From Pseudomonas alcaliphila JAB1 (lineage in GTDB: Bacteria > Pseudomonadota > Gammaproteobacteria > Pseudomonadales > Pseudomonadaceae): DNA of 64,000 bases. Positions 54,313 to 62,141 of the stretch are shown here, one piece after another. The DNA is taken from contig NZ_CP016162.1 in the NCBI RefSeq assembly GCF_001941865.1, forward strand, positions 3,719,501 through 3,783,500, read 5' to 3'. Positions within the stretch are counted from its first letter, which is position 1. Each line of letters starts with the position of its first letter. Both the position numbers and the translations under genes were made by a program. The notes under the pieces are model-generated. The model had not been told where the DNA came from. It saw nothing but the letters and a program-made list of their open reading frames with translations, and searched no databases.

Positions 54313-54879
54313 ATGTCCCCCGTAACCCTGATGGTGGCGCGCCGCGTCGCCAATGGTCGTTATCACGACTTCATCGCCTGGCTGCGTGAAGGCGAACATC
54401 TGGCCACCGACTTCCCTGGCTACCTCGGCTCCGGCGTACTGGCACCGCCTGCCGGCGATGATGAGTTTCAGATCGTTTTCCGTTTCAGCGACGAACAGAC
54501 CATGGCTTCCTGGGAGCACTCGGCCTCACGCCAGGCCTGGCTGCAGCGGGGTGCGGGCCTGTTTGCCCAACCGCAGGAGAAGCGTGCAGTCGGCCTTGAC
54601 GCCTGGTTCGGCAGTGCCCATCGACAGGCTCCGCGCTGGAAGCAGAGCGTGGCGATCTGGCTGGCGTTCTTTCCGGTGTCCCTGGCCTTCAACCTGCTGT
54701 TCGGCCCCTGGCTCGCCGACCTTTCGCTGGTCACCCGCGTGCTGCTGTCGACGCTGGCCTTGACGCCACTGATGACCTACTGGTTCATCCCGCTTTCCAC
54801 TCGCCTGCTGGAACCCTGGCTACAAGATAACCATCCGCAGCGCCTGAGCAGGCGAGCCGCCAGCATCGGCAAGCCCTGA
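54313..54879 (+). CDS. Antibiotic-biosynthesis-monooxygenase-like protein with membrane tail
   Basis: Protein of 188 residues. The first 95 residues are an ABM ferredoxin-like domain (VTLMVARRVANGRYHDFIAWL, FPGYLGSGVL, FQIVFRFSDEQTMASWEHSASRQAWL). The rest has two helices (about 115-135 and 142-165) that anchor it to the inner membrane. GAGGAG lies 7 bases before the ATG. A haem or quinone-type substrate is possible but unproven. It lies between the LitR-type regulator and the fol operon. Confidence 0.83.
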   Translation: MSPVTLMVARRVANGRYHDFIAWLREGEHLATDFPGYLGSGVLAPPAGDDEFQIVFRFSDEQTMASWEHSASRQAWLQRGAGLFAQPQEKRAVGLDAWFGSAHRQAPRWKQSVAIWLAFFPVSLAFNLLFGPWLADLSLVTRVLLSTLALTPLMTYWFIPLSTRLLEPWLQDNHPQRLSRRAASIGKP

Positions 54880-54897
54880 AAGCATCCACTTCTACCA

Positions 54898-54929
54898 ATC
54901 GGCCAGCCTCGTGCTGGCCGATTTCGTTG
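54898..54929 (+). terminator. Intrinsic terminator of the monooxygenase-like gene
   Basis: ATCGGCCAGC-CTCGT-GCTGGCCGAT, a perfect 10-bp stem, then TTCGTTG; 18 bases after the stop. Confidence 0.75.
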
Positions 54930-54981
54930 TACAAGCAGCCAATATCTGTACAAAAACAGTAATTCGTACAGGTAAAGTACA
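54928..54981. promoter_or_regulatory. Cluster of four GTACA hexamers (LitR-type operators)
   Basis: TGTACA 54928-54933, TGTACA 54947-54952, CGTACA 54965-54970 and AGTACA 54976-54981. The spacers are 13, 12 and 5 bases. TGTACA-N12-(T/C)GTACA fits the class II LitR consensus as I remember it, and the N5 pair matches the site before the regulator gene. Confidence 0.6.
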
Positions 54982-55077
54982 AAAACCCCTTCCCCACCTC
55001 CTCAGTAAAAACCCTTAAAACTCAGCAAAATAGGCAAATCCACTCAGCCTGATAGCAAAACCACATGTCGCACAGGG

Positions 55078-55106
55078 TTGTACAACCTGCAGCTCTGGTA
55101 TAGCTT
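55078..55106 (+). promoter_or_regulatory. Probable folM promoter with TGTACA at the -35
   Basis: TTGTAC (55078-55083) serves as -35, with TATAGC or TAGCTT (55099-55106) as -10. TGTACA at 55079-55084 overlaps the -35, so a bound LitR-type repressor would block RNA polymerase. Confidence 0.5.
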
Positions 55107-55196
55107 TATCCACGGTCTGGTGAGTAGCGCCTGCCACTGGTCAGGTATCCCGAGGCGGTACGAGCCAGGCCTTCATTTCTTTCTCACGAGTTGCAC

Positions 55197-55907
55197 ATGA
55201 GCGCTGCCAGCTTCCCCATCCTGATCACCGGCGCCGGCCAGAGGGTCGGCCTCTACTGCGCCGAACGCCTGCTCGACGAAGGCCAGCCGGTGATCATCAG
55301 CTACCGCCAGAACCGCGATGACATTGCGCGGCTGCGTGAGCGCGGTGCCATCGCTCTGCAGGCGGATTTCAGTAATGAGAGCGGCATCATGGCGTTCATC
55401 GAACAGGTCAAGTTGCAGTGCAATGGCCTGCGCGCGATCGTGCACAACGCCTCGCAGTGGCAGGCCGAAACACCCGGCGAAGAAGCCGATGCCTTTCGCC
55501 AGCTGTTCAGCGTGCACATGCTCGCGCCGTATCTGATCAACCTGCATTGCAGCGAGCTGTTGCTGCAGTCGAATCACGCCGACATCGTGCATGTGAGTGA
55601 CGACGTGGTACGCAAGGGCAGCGCCAATCGGCCCGCCTACTGCGCCAGCAAGGCGGGCCTGGAAAGCCTGACACTGTCGTTCGCCGCGCGTTTTGCCCCA
55701 CGCATCAAGGTCAACACCATCGCGCCAGCACTGCTGATGTTCAACGATGGTGATGACGACGCCTACCGCACCAAGACCTTGGCCAAATCGGCGCTGGGCA
55801 TAGAACCCGGCCCGCAGCCCTTCTACCAGACACTGCGCTATTTGCTGGACAACTCCTACGTAACCGGAACGACCCTTACCCTCAACGGCGGCCGCCACCT
55901 CAAGTGA
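55197..55907 (+). CDS. folM: Dihydromonapterin reductase FolM
   Basis: SDR-type reductase of 236 residues that makes tetrahydromonapterin from dihydromonapterin with [23 protein letters not shown] opens it, with [44 protein letters not shown] and [20 protein letters not shown] aligning well with E. coli FolM from memory. TTG 55191 is an alternative start; ATG 55197 has only a weak ACGAG. First gene of folM-folE-folX, behind a TGTACA-rich regulatory region. The product is the cofactor of phenylalanine hydroxylase in pseudomonads. Confidence 0.9.
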   Translation: MSAASFPILITGAGQRVGLYCAERLLDEGQPVIISYRQNRDDIARLRERGAIALQADFSNESGIMAFIEQVKLQCNGLRAIVHNASQWQAETPGEEADAFRQLFSVHMLAPYLINLHCSELLLQSNHADIVHVSDDVVRKGSANRPAYCASKAGLESLTLSFAARFAPRIKVNTIAPALLMFNDGDDDAYRTKTLAKSALGIEPGPQPFYQTLRYLLDNSYVTGTTLTLNGGRHLK

Positions 55908-55929
55908 AGCGACTGCTCAGGACACTGCC

Positions 55930-56490
55930 ATGAGCCAACCTCTTTCCCAGCAATACCGCGAGATTCTCGTAGGCCTCGGTGAAAACCCGGAGCGCGAGGG
56001 TCTGCTCGATACGCCCAAACGCGCGGCCAAGGCCATGCAGTATCTGTGTCATGGCTACCAGCAGTCGCTGGACGAGATCGTCAACGGCGCGCTGTTCGAG
56101 TCCGACAATGACGAGATGGTGATCGTCAAGGACATCGAGCTGTACTCGCTGTGCGAACACCACCTGCTGCCCTTCATCGGCAAGGCGCATGTCGCCTACA
56201 TCCCCACCGGCAAGGTGCTCGGGCTGTCCAAGGTGGCGCGCATCGTCGACATGTACGCGCGGCGCCTGCAGATCCAGGAAAACCTCACCAAGCAGATCGC
56301 CGATGCGATCCAGCAGGTGACCAACGCCGCTGGCGTCGCGGTGGTGATCGAGGCCAAGCACATGTGCATGATGATGCGTGGCGTGGAGAAGCAGAACTCG
56401 GTGATGAGCAGCTCGGTGATGCTTGGCGCTTTCCGCGAGTCCTGCAACACTCGCCACGAATTTCTGCAACTGATCGGACGGAACAACTAA
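55930..56490 (+). CDS. folE: GTP cyclohydrolase I FolE
   Basis: Enzyme of 186 residues that converts GTP to dihydroneopterin triphosphate, the entry step for folate and pterins. Zinc ligands: Cys and His in [17 protein letters not shown] near residue 75-79 and Cys in [13 protein letters not shown] near 148. [19 protein letters not shown] and [20 protein letters not shown] are typical. The gene follows folM by 22 bases and overlaps folX by 1. It is likely a second FolE dedicated to monapterin or photolyase pterin, with the housekeeping copy elsewhere. Confidence 0.95.
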   Translation: MSQPLSQQYREILVGLGENPEREGLLDTPKRAAKAMQYLCHGYQQSLDEIVNGALFESDNDEMVIVKDIELYSLCEHHLLPFIGKAHVAYIPTGKVLGLSKVARIVDMYARRLQIQENLTKQIADAIQQVTNAAGVAVVIEAKHMCMMMRGVEKQNSVMSSSVMLGAFRESCNTRHEFLQLIGRNN

Positions 56491-56861
56491 TGCCGCGACT
56501 GGAACCCGGAATGGCGCGCATCCGCGTCAAGGACCTGCGCCTGCGCACCTACATCGGCATCAAGGAAGAAGAGATCAACAACAAGCAGGACGTGTTGATC
56601 AACCTGACCATCCTCTACCCCGCCGTCGATGCGGTAGAGGTCAACGACATCGAGCATGCGCTGAACTACCGCACCATCACCAAGGCGATCATCGCCCATG
56701 TCGAAGGCAATCGCTTCGCCCTGCTCGAGCGCCTGACCCAGGAAATCCTCGACCTGGTGATGACCCATCAGGCCGTGCGTTATGCCGAAGTGGAAGTGGA
56801 CAAACCGCATGCCCTGCGTTTCGCCGAGTCGGTATCCATCACCCTGGCCGGCCATCGCTGA
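56490..56861 (+). CDS. folX: Dihydroneopterin triphosphate 2'-epimerase FolX
   Basis: Protein of 123 residues of the FolB/FolX tunnelling fold. It turns dihydroneopterin triphosphate into dihydromonapterin triphosphate. [31 protein letters not shown] and [11 protein letters not shown] and [14 protein letters not shown] are family signatures; EEEINNKQ favours FolX over FolB. Its ATG shares one base with the folE stop. With FolE and FolM it completes tetrahydromonapterin synthesis apart from dephosphorylation. Confidence 0.9.
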   Translation: MPRLEPGMARIRVKDLRLRTYIGIKEEEINNKQDVLINLTILYPAVDAVEVNDIEHALNYRTITKAIIAHVEGNRFALLERLTQEILDLVMTHQAVRYAEVEVDKPHALRFAESVSITLAGHR

Positions 56862-56926
56862 CAGCGGCTTGTCGCTCTCCAGCAAGGCTCTTATCATCGC
56901 CGCCACCTAATACCGGAGAGCCCACC

Positions 56927-57220
56927 ATGACCGAGCAAGAACGCCTCGAACTGGAAGCTGCAGCCTTTCGCGCACTGGTGCAGCATCTGCGCAGCCGTCC
57001 TGACGTGCAGAACATCGACCTGATGAACCTGGCCGGTTTCTGCCGCAACTGCCTGTCCAAATGGTACAAGGCCGCTGCCGACGACCTCGGTATCGAGGTC
57101 AGCGCCGACCAGGCTCGCGAGACCGTATACGGCATGCCCTATGCCGACTGGAAAGCCAAATATCAGAAAGAAGCCTCCGCCGAACAGCAAGCCGCATTTG
57201 CCAAAGGAAAGCCTGAATGA
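56927..57220 (+). CDS. DUF1244 protein
   Basis: Cytoplasmic protein of 97 residues. The conserved core is LMNLAGFCRNCLSKWYKAAAD (two Cys) followed by GIEVSADQARETVYGMPYADWKAKYQ. Function unknown. CCGGAGAG precedes the ATG. It overlaps the HopJ-like gene by ATGA and lies 65 bases after folX, so it may be co-transcribed with the fol genes; the same neighbours occur in other pseudomonads as far as I recall. Confidence 0.88.
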   Translation: MTEQERLELEAAAFRALVQHLRSRPDVQNIDLMNLAGFCRNCLSKWYKAAADDLGIEVSADQARETVYGMPYADWKAKYQKEASAEQQAAFAKGKPE

Positions 57221-57558
57221 CCGCCCTGAGAGAACTGCGCAGCCGCCTGCAGCAGGACGACTACGCCTTCAGTGAAACCCTGGCCTTCGTCGCCGAGCAC
57301 TATGACTATCAGCCCAGCGCCTTCCGCAATGGCGACGTGGAAAACGCCGCGGGCCAGAACGAAGGCTCCTGCAAGACTCTGGGTCTGGCCCTGTTGGAAG
57401 GCTTGAGCAAGGACGAAGCGCTGCGTGCCTTCGGCGAGCACTACCGCAGCGTGCTGGCCACGCCGCAAGGCAGCGACCACGGCAACATCCGCGCGCTGAT
57501 GGTGCATGGCCTGGACGGCGTGAAGTTCGAACAACAACCGCTGAAGCCGAAAGCCTGA
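57217..57558 (+). CDS. HopJ-family protein
   Basis: Protein of 113 residues of the family named after the P. syringae type III effector candidate HopJ. The conserved text is FSETLAFVAEHYDYQPSAFRNGDVENAAGQNEGSCKTLGLALLEGLS. The family is widespread in non-pathogens, and there is no secretion signal or type III system here, so the effector name should not be taken as function. It is coupled to DUF1244 by an ATGA overlap. Confidence 0.88.
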   Translation: MTALRELRSRLQQDDYAFSETLAFVAEHYDYQPSAFRNGDVENAAGQNEGSCKTLGLALLEGLSKDEALRAFGEHYRSVLATPQGSDHGNIRALMVHGLDGVKFEQQPLKPKA

Positions 57559-57583
57559 ATCTATAGCGCAAAAACCTGCGCAA

Positions 57584-57603
57584 CTGTCAGCAAAAGCTGA
57601 CAG
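57584..57603. other. Perfect hairpin after the HopJ-like gene
   Basis: CTGTCAGC-AAAA-GCTGACAG, an 8-bp stem with a 4-base loop, 26 bases after the stop. A smaller GCGCA/TGCGC hairpin precedes it. No T-run follows, so it may be an operator for the gene downstream or a processing site. Confidence 0.4.
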
Positions 57604-57719
57604 ACATCACATCGCTGTCGCTTTATGCTGCGCGCCACAACAAACATGGAGCACGAGGGAATGTGCTCTGCGCGCAAGCGCCCTTCCCTCCTGTTTCGCG
57701 CTCGGCATGGAGTCGACCG

Positions 57720-58308
57720 ATGCAGCAAACCTTGGTCTGGAAACCCAGGCACACCCCCCGGCGTGGAAACGCTGCGTCTGAGTCAGGATGCCAATGGCAT
57801 TCACGCCACCAGCCACCTCATGCAGGTCATCAAGGGCAACAGCATCGTTGCCAACTACCTGATCGATTGCGACGCGCGCTGGCGCTTCCGTCGCCTCTGG
57901 CTCAAGGTCGATAACCACGGCCAGCGCAACCTCTGCCTACAGCGTGATCTGCGCGGCAACTGGCTGCTCAACGGCGAACCACGCCCTGATCTGCTGCAAT
58001 GCCAACATGTCATGCTCTCGGCCTCGCCCTTCACCCACACCCCAGCCCTGCAACGCAGTGCGCTGGAGACCGGGCAGAGTGATGAGATGCAGGTCGCCTA
58101 TATCGACATGCTCAGCTTCAAGGTGGAACCACGCCAGCAGCGCTACCAATGCCTGCGCCGCCGCCCCGGTGAAAGCCTCTACCGCAGCCAGGCAGAAGGT
58201 CATGCTCATGAAGAACTGAGCGTCGACGACCACGCGCTACTGCTCAAGGCTGACCAACAGTACCTGCGCTTGAGCCAGCGCGATCTGAAGGTCAGCGCGC
58301 TGGTATAG
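57720..58308 (+). pseudogene. Putative glycolipid-binding (DUF1089) gene, frameshifted
   Basis: Encodes a DUF1089-type protein of about 195 residues if one base is removed. The ATG at 57720 has GGAG 7 bases upstream and reads MQQTLVWKPRHTP, but a run of six C (57754-57759) shifts it out of frame. With five C it continues PGVETLRLSQDANGIHATSH into the long downstream frame, which carries the family segments NYLIDCDARWRFRRLWL, GNWLLNGEPRPDLLQC and FSFTHTPAL-like SPFTHTPALQRSAL. The break may be a true mutation, phase variation in the C run, or a sequencing error. Confidence 0.75.
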
Positions 58309-58332
58309 CGGCTTTGCAACGGTCTACCCGGC

Positions 58333-58352
58333 TAGGGTGCGCCATGCGCACC
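58333..58352. repeat. GGTGCGC palindrome, second unit
   Basis: CTAGGGTGCGC-CAT-GCGCACC between the DUF1089 gene and azlD; the counterpart of the unit at 27427-27449. Confidence 0.4.
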
Positions 58353-58370
58353 AGGCCAGTTCCGCGCCAC

Positions 58371-58700
58371 TCAGATAGGCAGTTGCCCGAACGCCCAACG
58401 CAGCAGGAAGAACACCAGCAATCCACCACCGATGGTCGCCAGCAAGTGCCGCGTTAAAGCGGCAATGGCAATGGCGGCCAGGCCCGCCAGCAGGTAGGCG
58501 TTGTTCCAGTTCAGCGCCCAGCTCTGTCCGTCCGGCATGAGCATGCCGGGCAGCACGATGGCCGTCAGCACCGCAGTTGGCACGTAATGCAGCCCCTGCC
58601 TGATCAATGGCGGAAAACGCAGATCAGGGAACGCGAACAGGCTGTAGCGGGTGATGAAGGTGATCGCCAGCATGCCCAGAATCAGCAACCAGATATCCAT
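58371..58700 (-). CDS. azlD: AzlD-family branched-chain amino-acid exporter subunit
   Basis: Small inner-membrane protein of 109 residues with four helices, the partner of AzlC in export of branched-chain amino acids or analogues. FITRYSLFAF and LHYVPTAVLTAIVLPGML are typical of AzlD. Its ATG shares one base with the azlC stop. Confidence 0.9.
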   Translation of the reverse strand: MDIWLLILGMLAITFITRYSLFAFPDLRFPPLIRQGLHYVPTAVLTAIVLPGMLMPDGQSWALNWNNAYLLAGLAAIAIAALTRHLLATIGGGLLVFFLLRWAFGQLPI

Positions 58701-59410
58701 CAGAGCAACTCCTCCTGCAGCGCCGGGTTACGCCGCTCCAACCACACGCCGACGACGATGCCACTGGCCGCAGCCGCCATCAGCCCAAGCTTGTAGGGCA
58801 AGGCATGGCAGAGCAGCGCCACGGCGCCCGCAACCAGGGCGGCCGCCACTTGCGGCTGGTTGCGCAGCATCGGCACGACGATGCCGATGAACGTCGCCAG
58901 CATGGCGAAATCCAGCCCCCACTCACCGATGTTCGGCACCGCCTGACCGAACAGCACGCCGACCAGCGTGCACAGCTGCCAGTTGCAGTACATGGCCAGG
59001 GCCGCGCCGAGAAAGTACCAATGGCGGTAGGCGCCCTTGTCACCACGCGCGTAGCGCTGCACTACCACCGCGTAGGCCTCATCGGTGAGCCAGAAAGCCA
59101 GCGGCATGCGCCAGCGCTTGGGCAGATGCCGCACATATGGCTGCAGGCTGGCGCTATACAGGGCATGGCGCAGGTTGACCACGAAGGTGGTCAGCAACAC
59201 CACGGCAATACCGGCGCCGCCGGTCAACAGACTGATGGCGATGAACTGCGCCGAACCGGCGAATACCAGCAAGGACATCCCCTGCGTCTGCCAGGGATCA
59301 AGCCCGGCGGCGCCTGCCAGGCTGCCGAAGATGATGCCGAAGGGAATGGCGCCGAGCAGCATTGGCAGCATATCGCGGGCGCCCTGGGTGAATTCGTGTT
59401 GACGGGACAT
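58700..59410 (-). CDS. azlC: AzlC-family branched-chain amino-acid exporter subunit
   Basis: Inner-membrane protein of 236 residues. The start has GARDMLPMLLGAIPFGIIFGSLAGAAGL, then MSLLVFAGSAQFIAISLL and NLRHALYSASL, which are the AzlC signatures. It forms the export pair with AzlD. AAGGAGG lies close before the ATG. It is divergent from the dihaem oxidoreductase gene; no Lrp-type regulator is adjacent. Confidence 0.92.
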   Translation of the reverse strand: MSRQHEFTQGARDMLPMLLGAIPFGIIFGSLAGAAGLDPWQTQGMSLLVFAGSAQFIAISLLTGGAGIAVVLLTTFVVNLRHALYSASLQPYVRHLPKRWRMPLAFWLTDEAYAVVVQRYARGDKGAYRHWYFLGAALAMYCNWQLCTLVGVLFGQAVPNIGEWGLDFAMLATFIGIVVPMLRNQPQVAAALVAGAVALLCHALPYKLGLMAAAASGIVVGVWLERRNPALQEELL

Positions 59411-59654
59411 GGAACCTCCTTGGGCAGGCGAGCTTAGCCAAACGCATCTGCAAGGTCTTGAACGTTCTTGCTCTTAGTGGGCACCAATCCCTGAATAATC
59501 GAAGAAGCTTATGGCAGGGAAGGAATGGGGCTGGCATCCAACTCACTCCCGCGACCTCTGGTCGCGCGCGGCTAACGCTAATCCATCTTATTTAAATTCC
59601 GTTAGCCTGCTAATCTTGGCGCCCCGCTTTCTTGCCCGTTCGGATTGCTCCTCG

Positions 59655-61067
59655 ATGTCGCCGCTCCAGCGCTGCCTGCTGCCTTTCATGGCCCTGACTC
59701 TGATCGCTTGCGAGCAGCAACCGCACTTCACCGCAGCAGAACCCGGCGAGGCCCTTTCTGCCGGTGCGGCGACGGTACGCAAGTTCGATCACAACGCCTT
59801 CTCCCTGCCCTCGGCCAACCTGGCTCCCAGCCGTCGCCTGGATTTCGCAGTGGGCAACAGCTTCTTCCGCAATCCCTGGGTCACGGCGCCAGCCACCACC
59901 ACCGCACGCGATGGCCTGGGCCCGCTGTTCAATACCAATGCCTGCCAGAACTGCCATATCAAGGATGGTCGCGGCCATCCGCCGGGGCCAGATGCGGTCA
60001 GCGCCGCCTCCATGCTGGTGCGTCTGTCACTGCCCGCCGGCCCCGAGCATGCGCAAGTGCTGATACGCCAGGGCGTGGTCGCCGAGCCCACCTACGGCAC
60101 CCAGCTGCAGGACATGGCCAACCCGGGCGTAGCGCCAGAAGGCAAGGTGCGCGTGACTTACAGCAGCGTACCGGTGCGTTTTGCCGACGGTACACCGGTG
60201 GAGCTGCGTAAACCCGAGCTGCAGATCAGCCAGCTGGGCTATGGCGCCATGCATCCGGACACCCTGTTCTCCACTCGCATCGCCCCGCCGATGATCGGCC
60301 TCGGCCTGCTCGAAGCCATTGCCGAAGCCGATATCCTGGCAGGCGCCGACCCGGACGACGCCGATGGTGATGGTATTTCCGGTCGCCCCAATCAGGTCTG
60401 GGACCGCCAGCAGCAGCGCAGTGTGCTCGGCCGTTTTGGCTGGAAGGCTAGCCAGCCCAATCTCAATCAGCAGAATGCCGATGCCTTCGCCAACGACATG
60501 GGCCTTACCAGTTCGCTGATCCCCCATGACAACTGCACCCCGGCGCAAGCCGATTGCCTGGCCGCGCCCCATGGTGGCGAACCGGAGGTCAGCGACAACA
60601 TCCTGGCCAGCGTACTGTTCTACAGTCGCAACCTGGGCGTGCCGGCCCGGCGTGACGTCGATGCGCCCGAGGTGCTCAAGGGCAAGAGCCTGTTCCATCA
60701 GGCCGGCTGCCAGAAATGCCACACGCCCAGCTTCACTACGTCGGCCGCTGCCGCCGAGCCGGAACTGGCCAACCAGTTGATCCGTCCTTATACAGACATG
60801 CTGCTGCATGACATGGGCGAAGGCCTAGCCGATGGCCGCGAGGAGTTTCTCGCCAGCGGTCGCGAATGGCGCACGACGCCGTTGTGGGGCATTGGCCTGA
60901 CGCAAGCGGTCAATGGTCACACTCAGTTCCTGCATGACGGCCGTGCACGCAACCTGCTGGAAGCCATTCTCTGGCACGGTGGCGAGGCCGAAGCGGCCAA
61001 ACTGCATGTGCTGAAATTCGATGCCGACGAGCGAGCAGCACTGCTCGCCTTCCTGAATTCCCTTTGA
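59655..61067 (+). CDS. Dihaem c-type oxidoreductase lipoprotein (DUF1111)
   Basis: Exported lipoprotein of 470 residues: signal peptide with lipobox LIAC near residue 19, then the dihaem peroxidase-like DUF1111 fold. Haem c sites are CQNCH near residue 98 and CQKCH near 354. DADGDGISGRPN near 236 is a typical Ca-binding-like loop. It is annotated in relatives as a thiol oxidoreductase, without firm proof. The frame extends to 59511, but 59655 begins the signal peptide; its ribosome binding site is weak. First gene of an operon with imelysin and DUF1513. Confidence 0.88.
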   Translation: MSPLQRCLLPFMALTLIACEQQPHFTAAEPGEALSAGAATVRKFDHNAFSLPSANLAPSRRLDFAVGNSFFRNPWVTAPATTTARDGLGPLFNTNACQNCHIKDGRGHPPGPDAVSAASMLVRLSLPAGPEHAQVLIRQGVVAEPTYGTQLQDMANPGVAPEGKVRVTYSSVPVRFADGTPVELRKPELQISQLGYGAMHPDTLFSTRIAPPMIGLGLLEAIAEADILAGADPDDADGDGISGRPNQVWDRQQQRSVLGRFGWKASQPNLNQQNADAFANDMGLTSSLIPHDNCTPAQADCLAAPHGGEPEVSDNILASVLFYSRNLGVPARRDVDAPEVLKGKSLFHQAGCQKCHTPSFTTSAAAAEPELANQLIRPYTDMLLHDMGEGLADGREEFLASGREWRTTPLWGIGLTQAVNGHTQFLHDGRARNLLEAILWHGGEAEAAKLHVLKFDADERAALLAFLNSL

Positions 61068-61077
61068 GGAGCCTGCG

Positions 61078-62139
61078 ATGTTGCACAAAACCCTGATCGC
61101 CTCCCTGCTCGGCCTGGCCCTGGTCGGCTGTGGCCAACAGGACCCGCAAGCCAAGGTCAGCGCTGCGCTGACCGATGGCGTGCTGTTGCCGGCTTACAGC
61201 AGTTGGCAGGAAGCTGACCGCCAGTTGGCGGCCAATGCCGAAGCCTTCTGCGCAGGGAGCACCGATCTGAGTGCCGCTCGCCAGGCCTTTCTCGGCGCGC
61301 AAAGCGCCTGGGCCGGCCTGCAGCCATTGCTGGTCGGGCCGCTGGCCGAAGGCAACCGCGCCTGGCAAATCCAGTTCTGGCCGGACAAGAAGAACCTGGT
61401 GCAGCGCCAGGTCGAAGCATTGCTGAAGAACAAGCCGCAGCTGAGTGCGGATGACCTGTCCAATGCCAGCGTGGTGGTTCAGGGCCTGACCGCCTACGAA
61501 TACATTCTTTTCGACCCCAATCTGGACCTCGCCCAGGCCGAACAGAAAGCGCGCTATTGCCCACTGCTGCAAGCCATCGGCAAACACCAGCAGGCACTGG
61601 CAGCACAGATCGTCGGCGAATGGCAGGCCAAATCTGGCATGGCCGAACAGCTGAAGACATTCCCCAACGAGCGCTACGCCGACGCCAACGAAGCCATCGC
61701 CGAACTGTTGCGCGTACAGGTCAGCGCCCTGGATGGCCTGAAGAAGAAACTCGGCGCGCCGATGGGCCGGCAGAGCAAGGGCATCGCCCAGCCCTATCAG
61801 GCCGAAGCCTGGCGCAGTGCCGGCAGCCTGGCCAACCAGGGCGCCGCACTGGCCAGTGCCGAACTGCTGTGGCACGGCAGCAACCGTGACGGTATTCAGT
61901 CGCTGCTGGGCGACGACCAGGCCGACCTGGCAAAACGCATCGACGCCGCTTACCAGGACACCCGTCAGCGCCTGGCCGCACTCGACAGTCCCCTGGGTGA
62001 GCTGCTCGCCGATGAAGCCGGGCGCACCGCCCTGAACGAGCTGTACGACAGCCTCAATCGCCTGCACCGCCTGCAGGAAAGCGAGCTGGCCAAGGCGCTC
62101 GACGTGCAGATCGGCTTCAACGCCCACGACGGGGATTGA
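61078..62139 (+). CDS. Imelysin-family lipoprotein
   Basis: Exported lipoprotein of 353 residues: lipobox ALVGC near residue 18, then two helical bundles of the imelysin/IrpA fold. AWAGLQPLLVGPL, FWPDKKNLVQRQV and QGLTAYEYILFD are family segments; the last replaces the GxHxxE motif of classical imelysins. Family members are tied to iron uptake. GAGGAG lies 6 bases before the ATG, and the gene follows the dihaem gene by 10 bases. Confidence 0.9.
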   Translation: MLHKTLIASLLGLALVGCGQQDPQAKVSAALTDGVLLPAYSSWQEADRQLAANAEAFCAGSTDLSAARQAFLGAQSAWAGLQPLLVGPLAEGNRAWQIQFWPDKKNLVQRQVEALLKNKPQLSADDLSNASVVVQGLTAYEYILFDPNLDLAQAEQKARYCPLLQAIGKHQQALAAQIVGEWQAKSGMAEQLKTFPNERYADANEAIAELLRVQVSALDGLKKKLGAPMGRQSKGIAQPYQAEAWRSAGSLANQGAALASAELLWHGSNRDGIQSLLGDDQADLAKRIDAAYQDTRQRLAALDSPLGELLADEAGRTALNELYDSLNRLHRLQESELAKALDVQIGFNAHDGD

Positions 62140-62141
62140 GC

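Larger units (their letters stand above)
54880..55196. other. Regulatory region before folM
   Basis: About 317 bases without a gene, strikingly AT-rich for this genome. It holds a terminator for the upstream gene, four GTACA hexamers within 54928-54981 and a fifth overlapping a probable -35 at 55078-55083. The stretch 54985-55060 (many A-runs) has no other feature I can name. Confidence 0.7.

Noticed and set aside
54120..54389. 89-residue plus-strand frame before and into the monooxygenase-like gene
   Set aside because: No ribosome binding site, no recognisable sequence, and it overlaps the real start at 54313 in another frame.
57217..57558. HopJ-like gene as a type III effector
   Set aside because: The family is common in non-pathogens and there is no secretion signal or secretion system context here.
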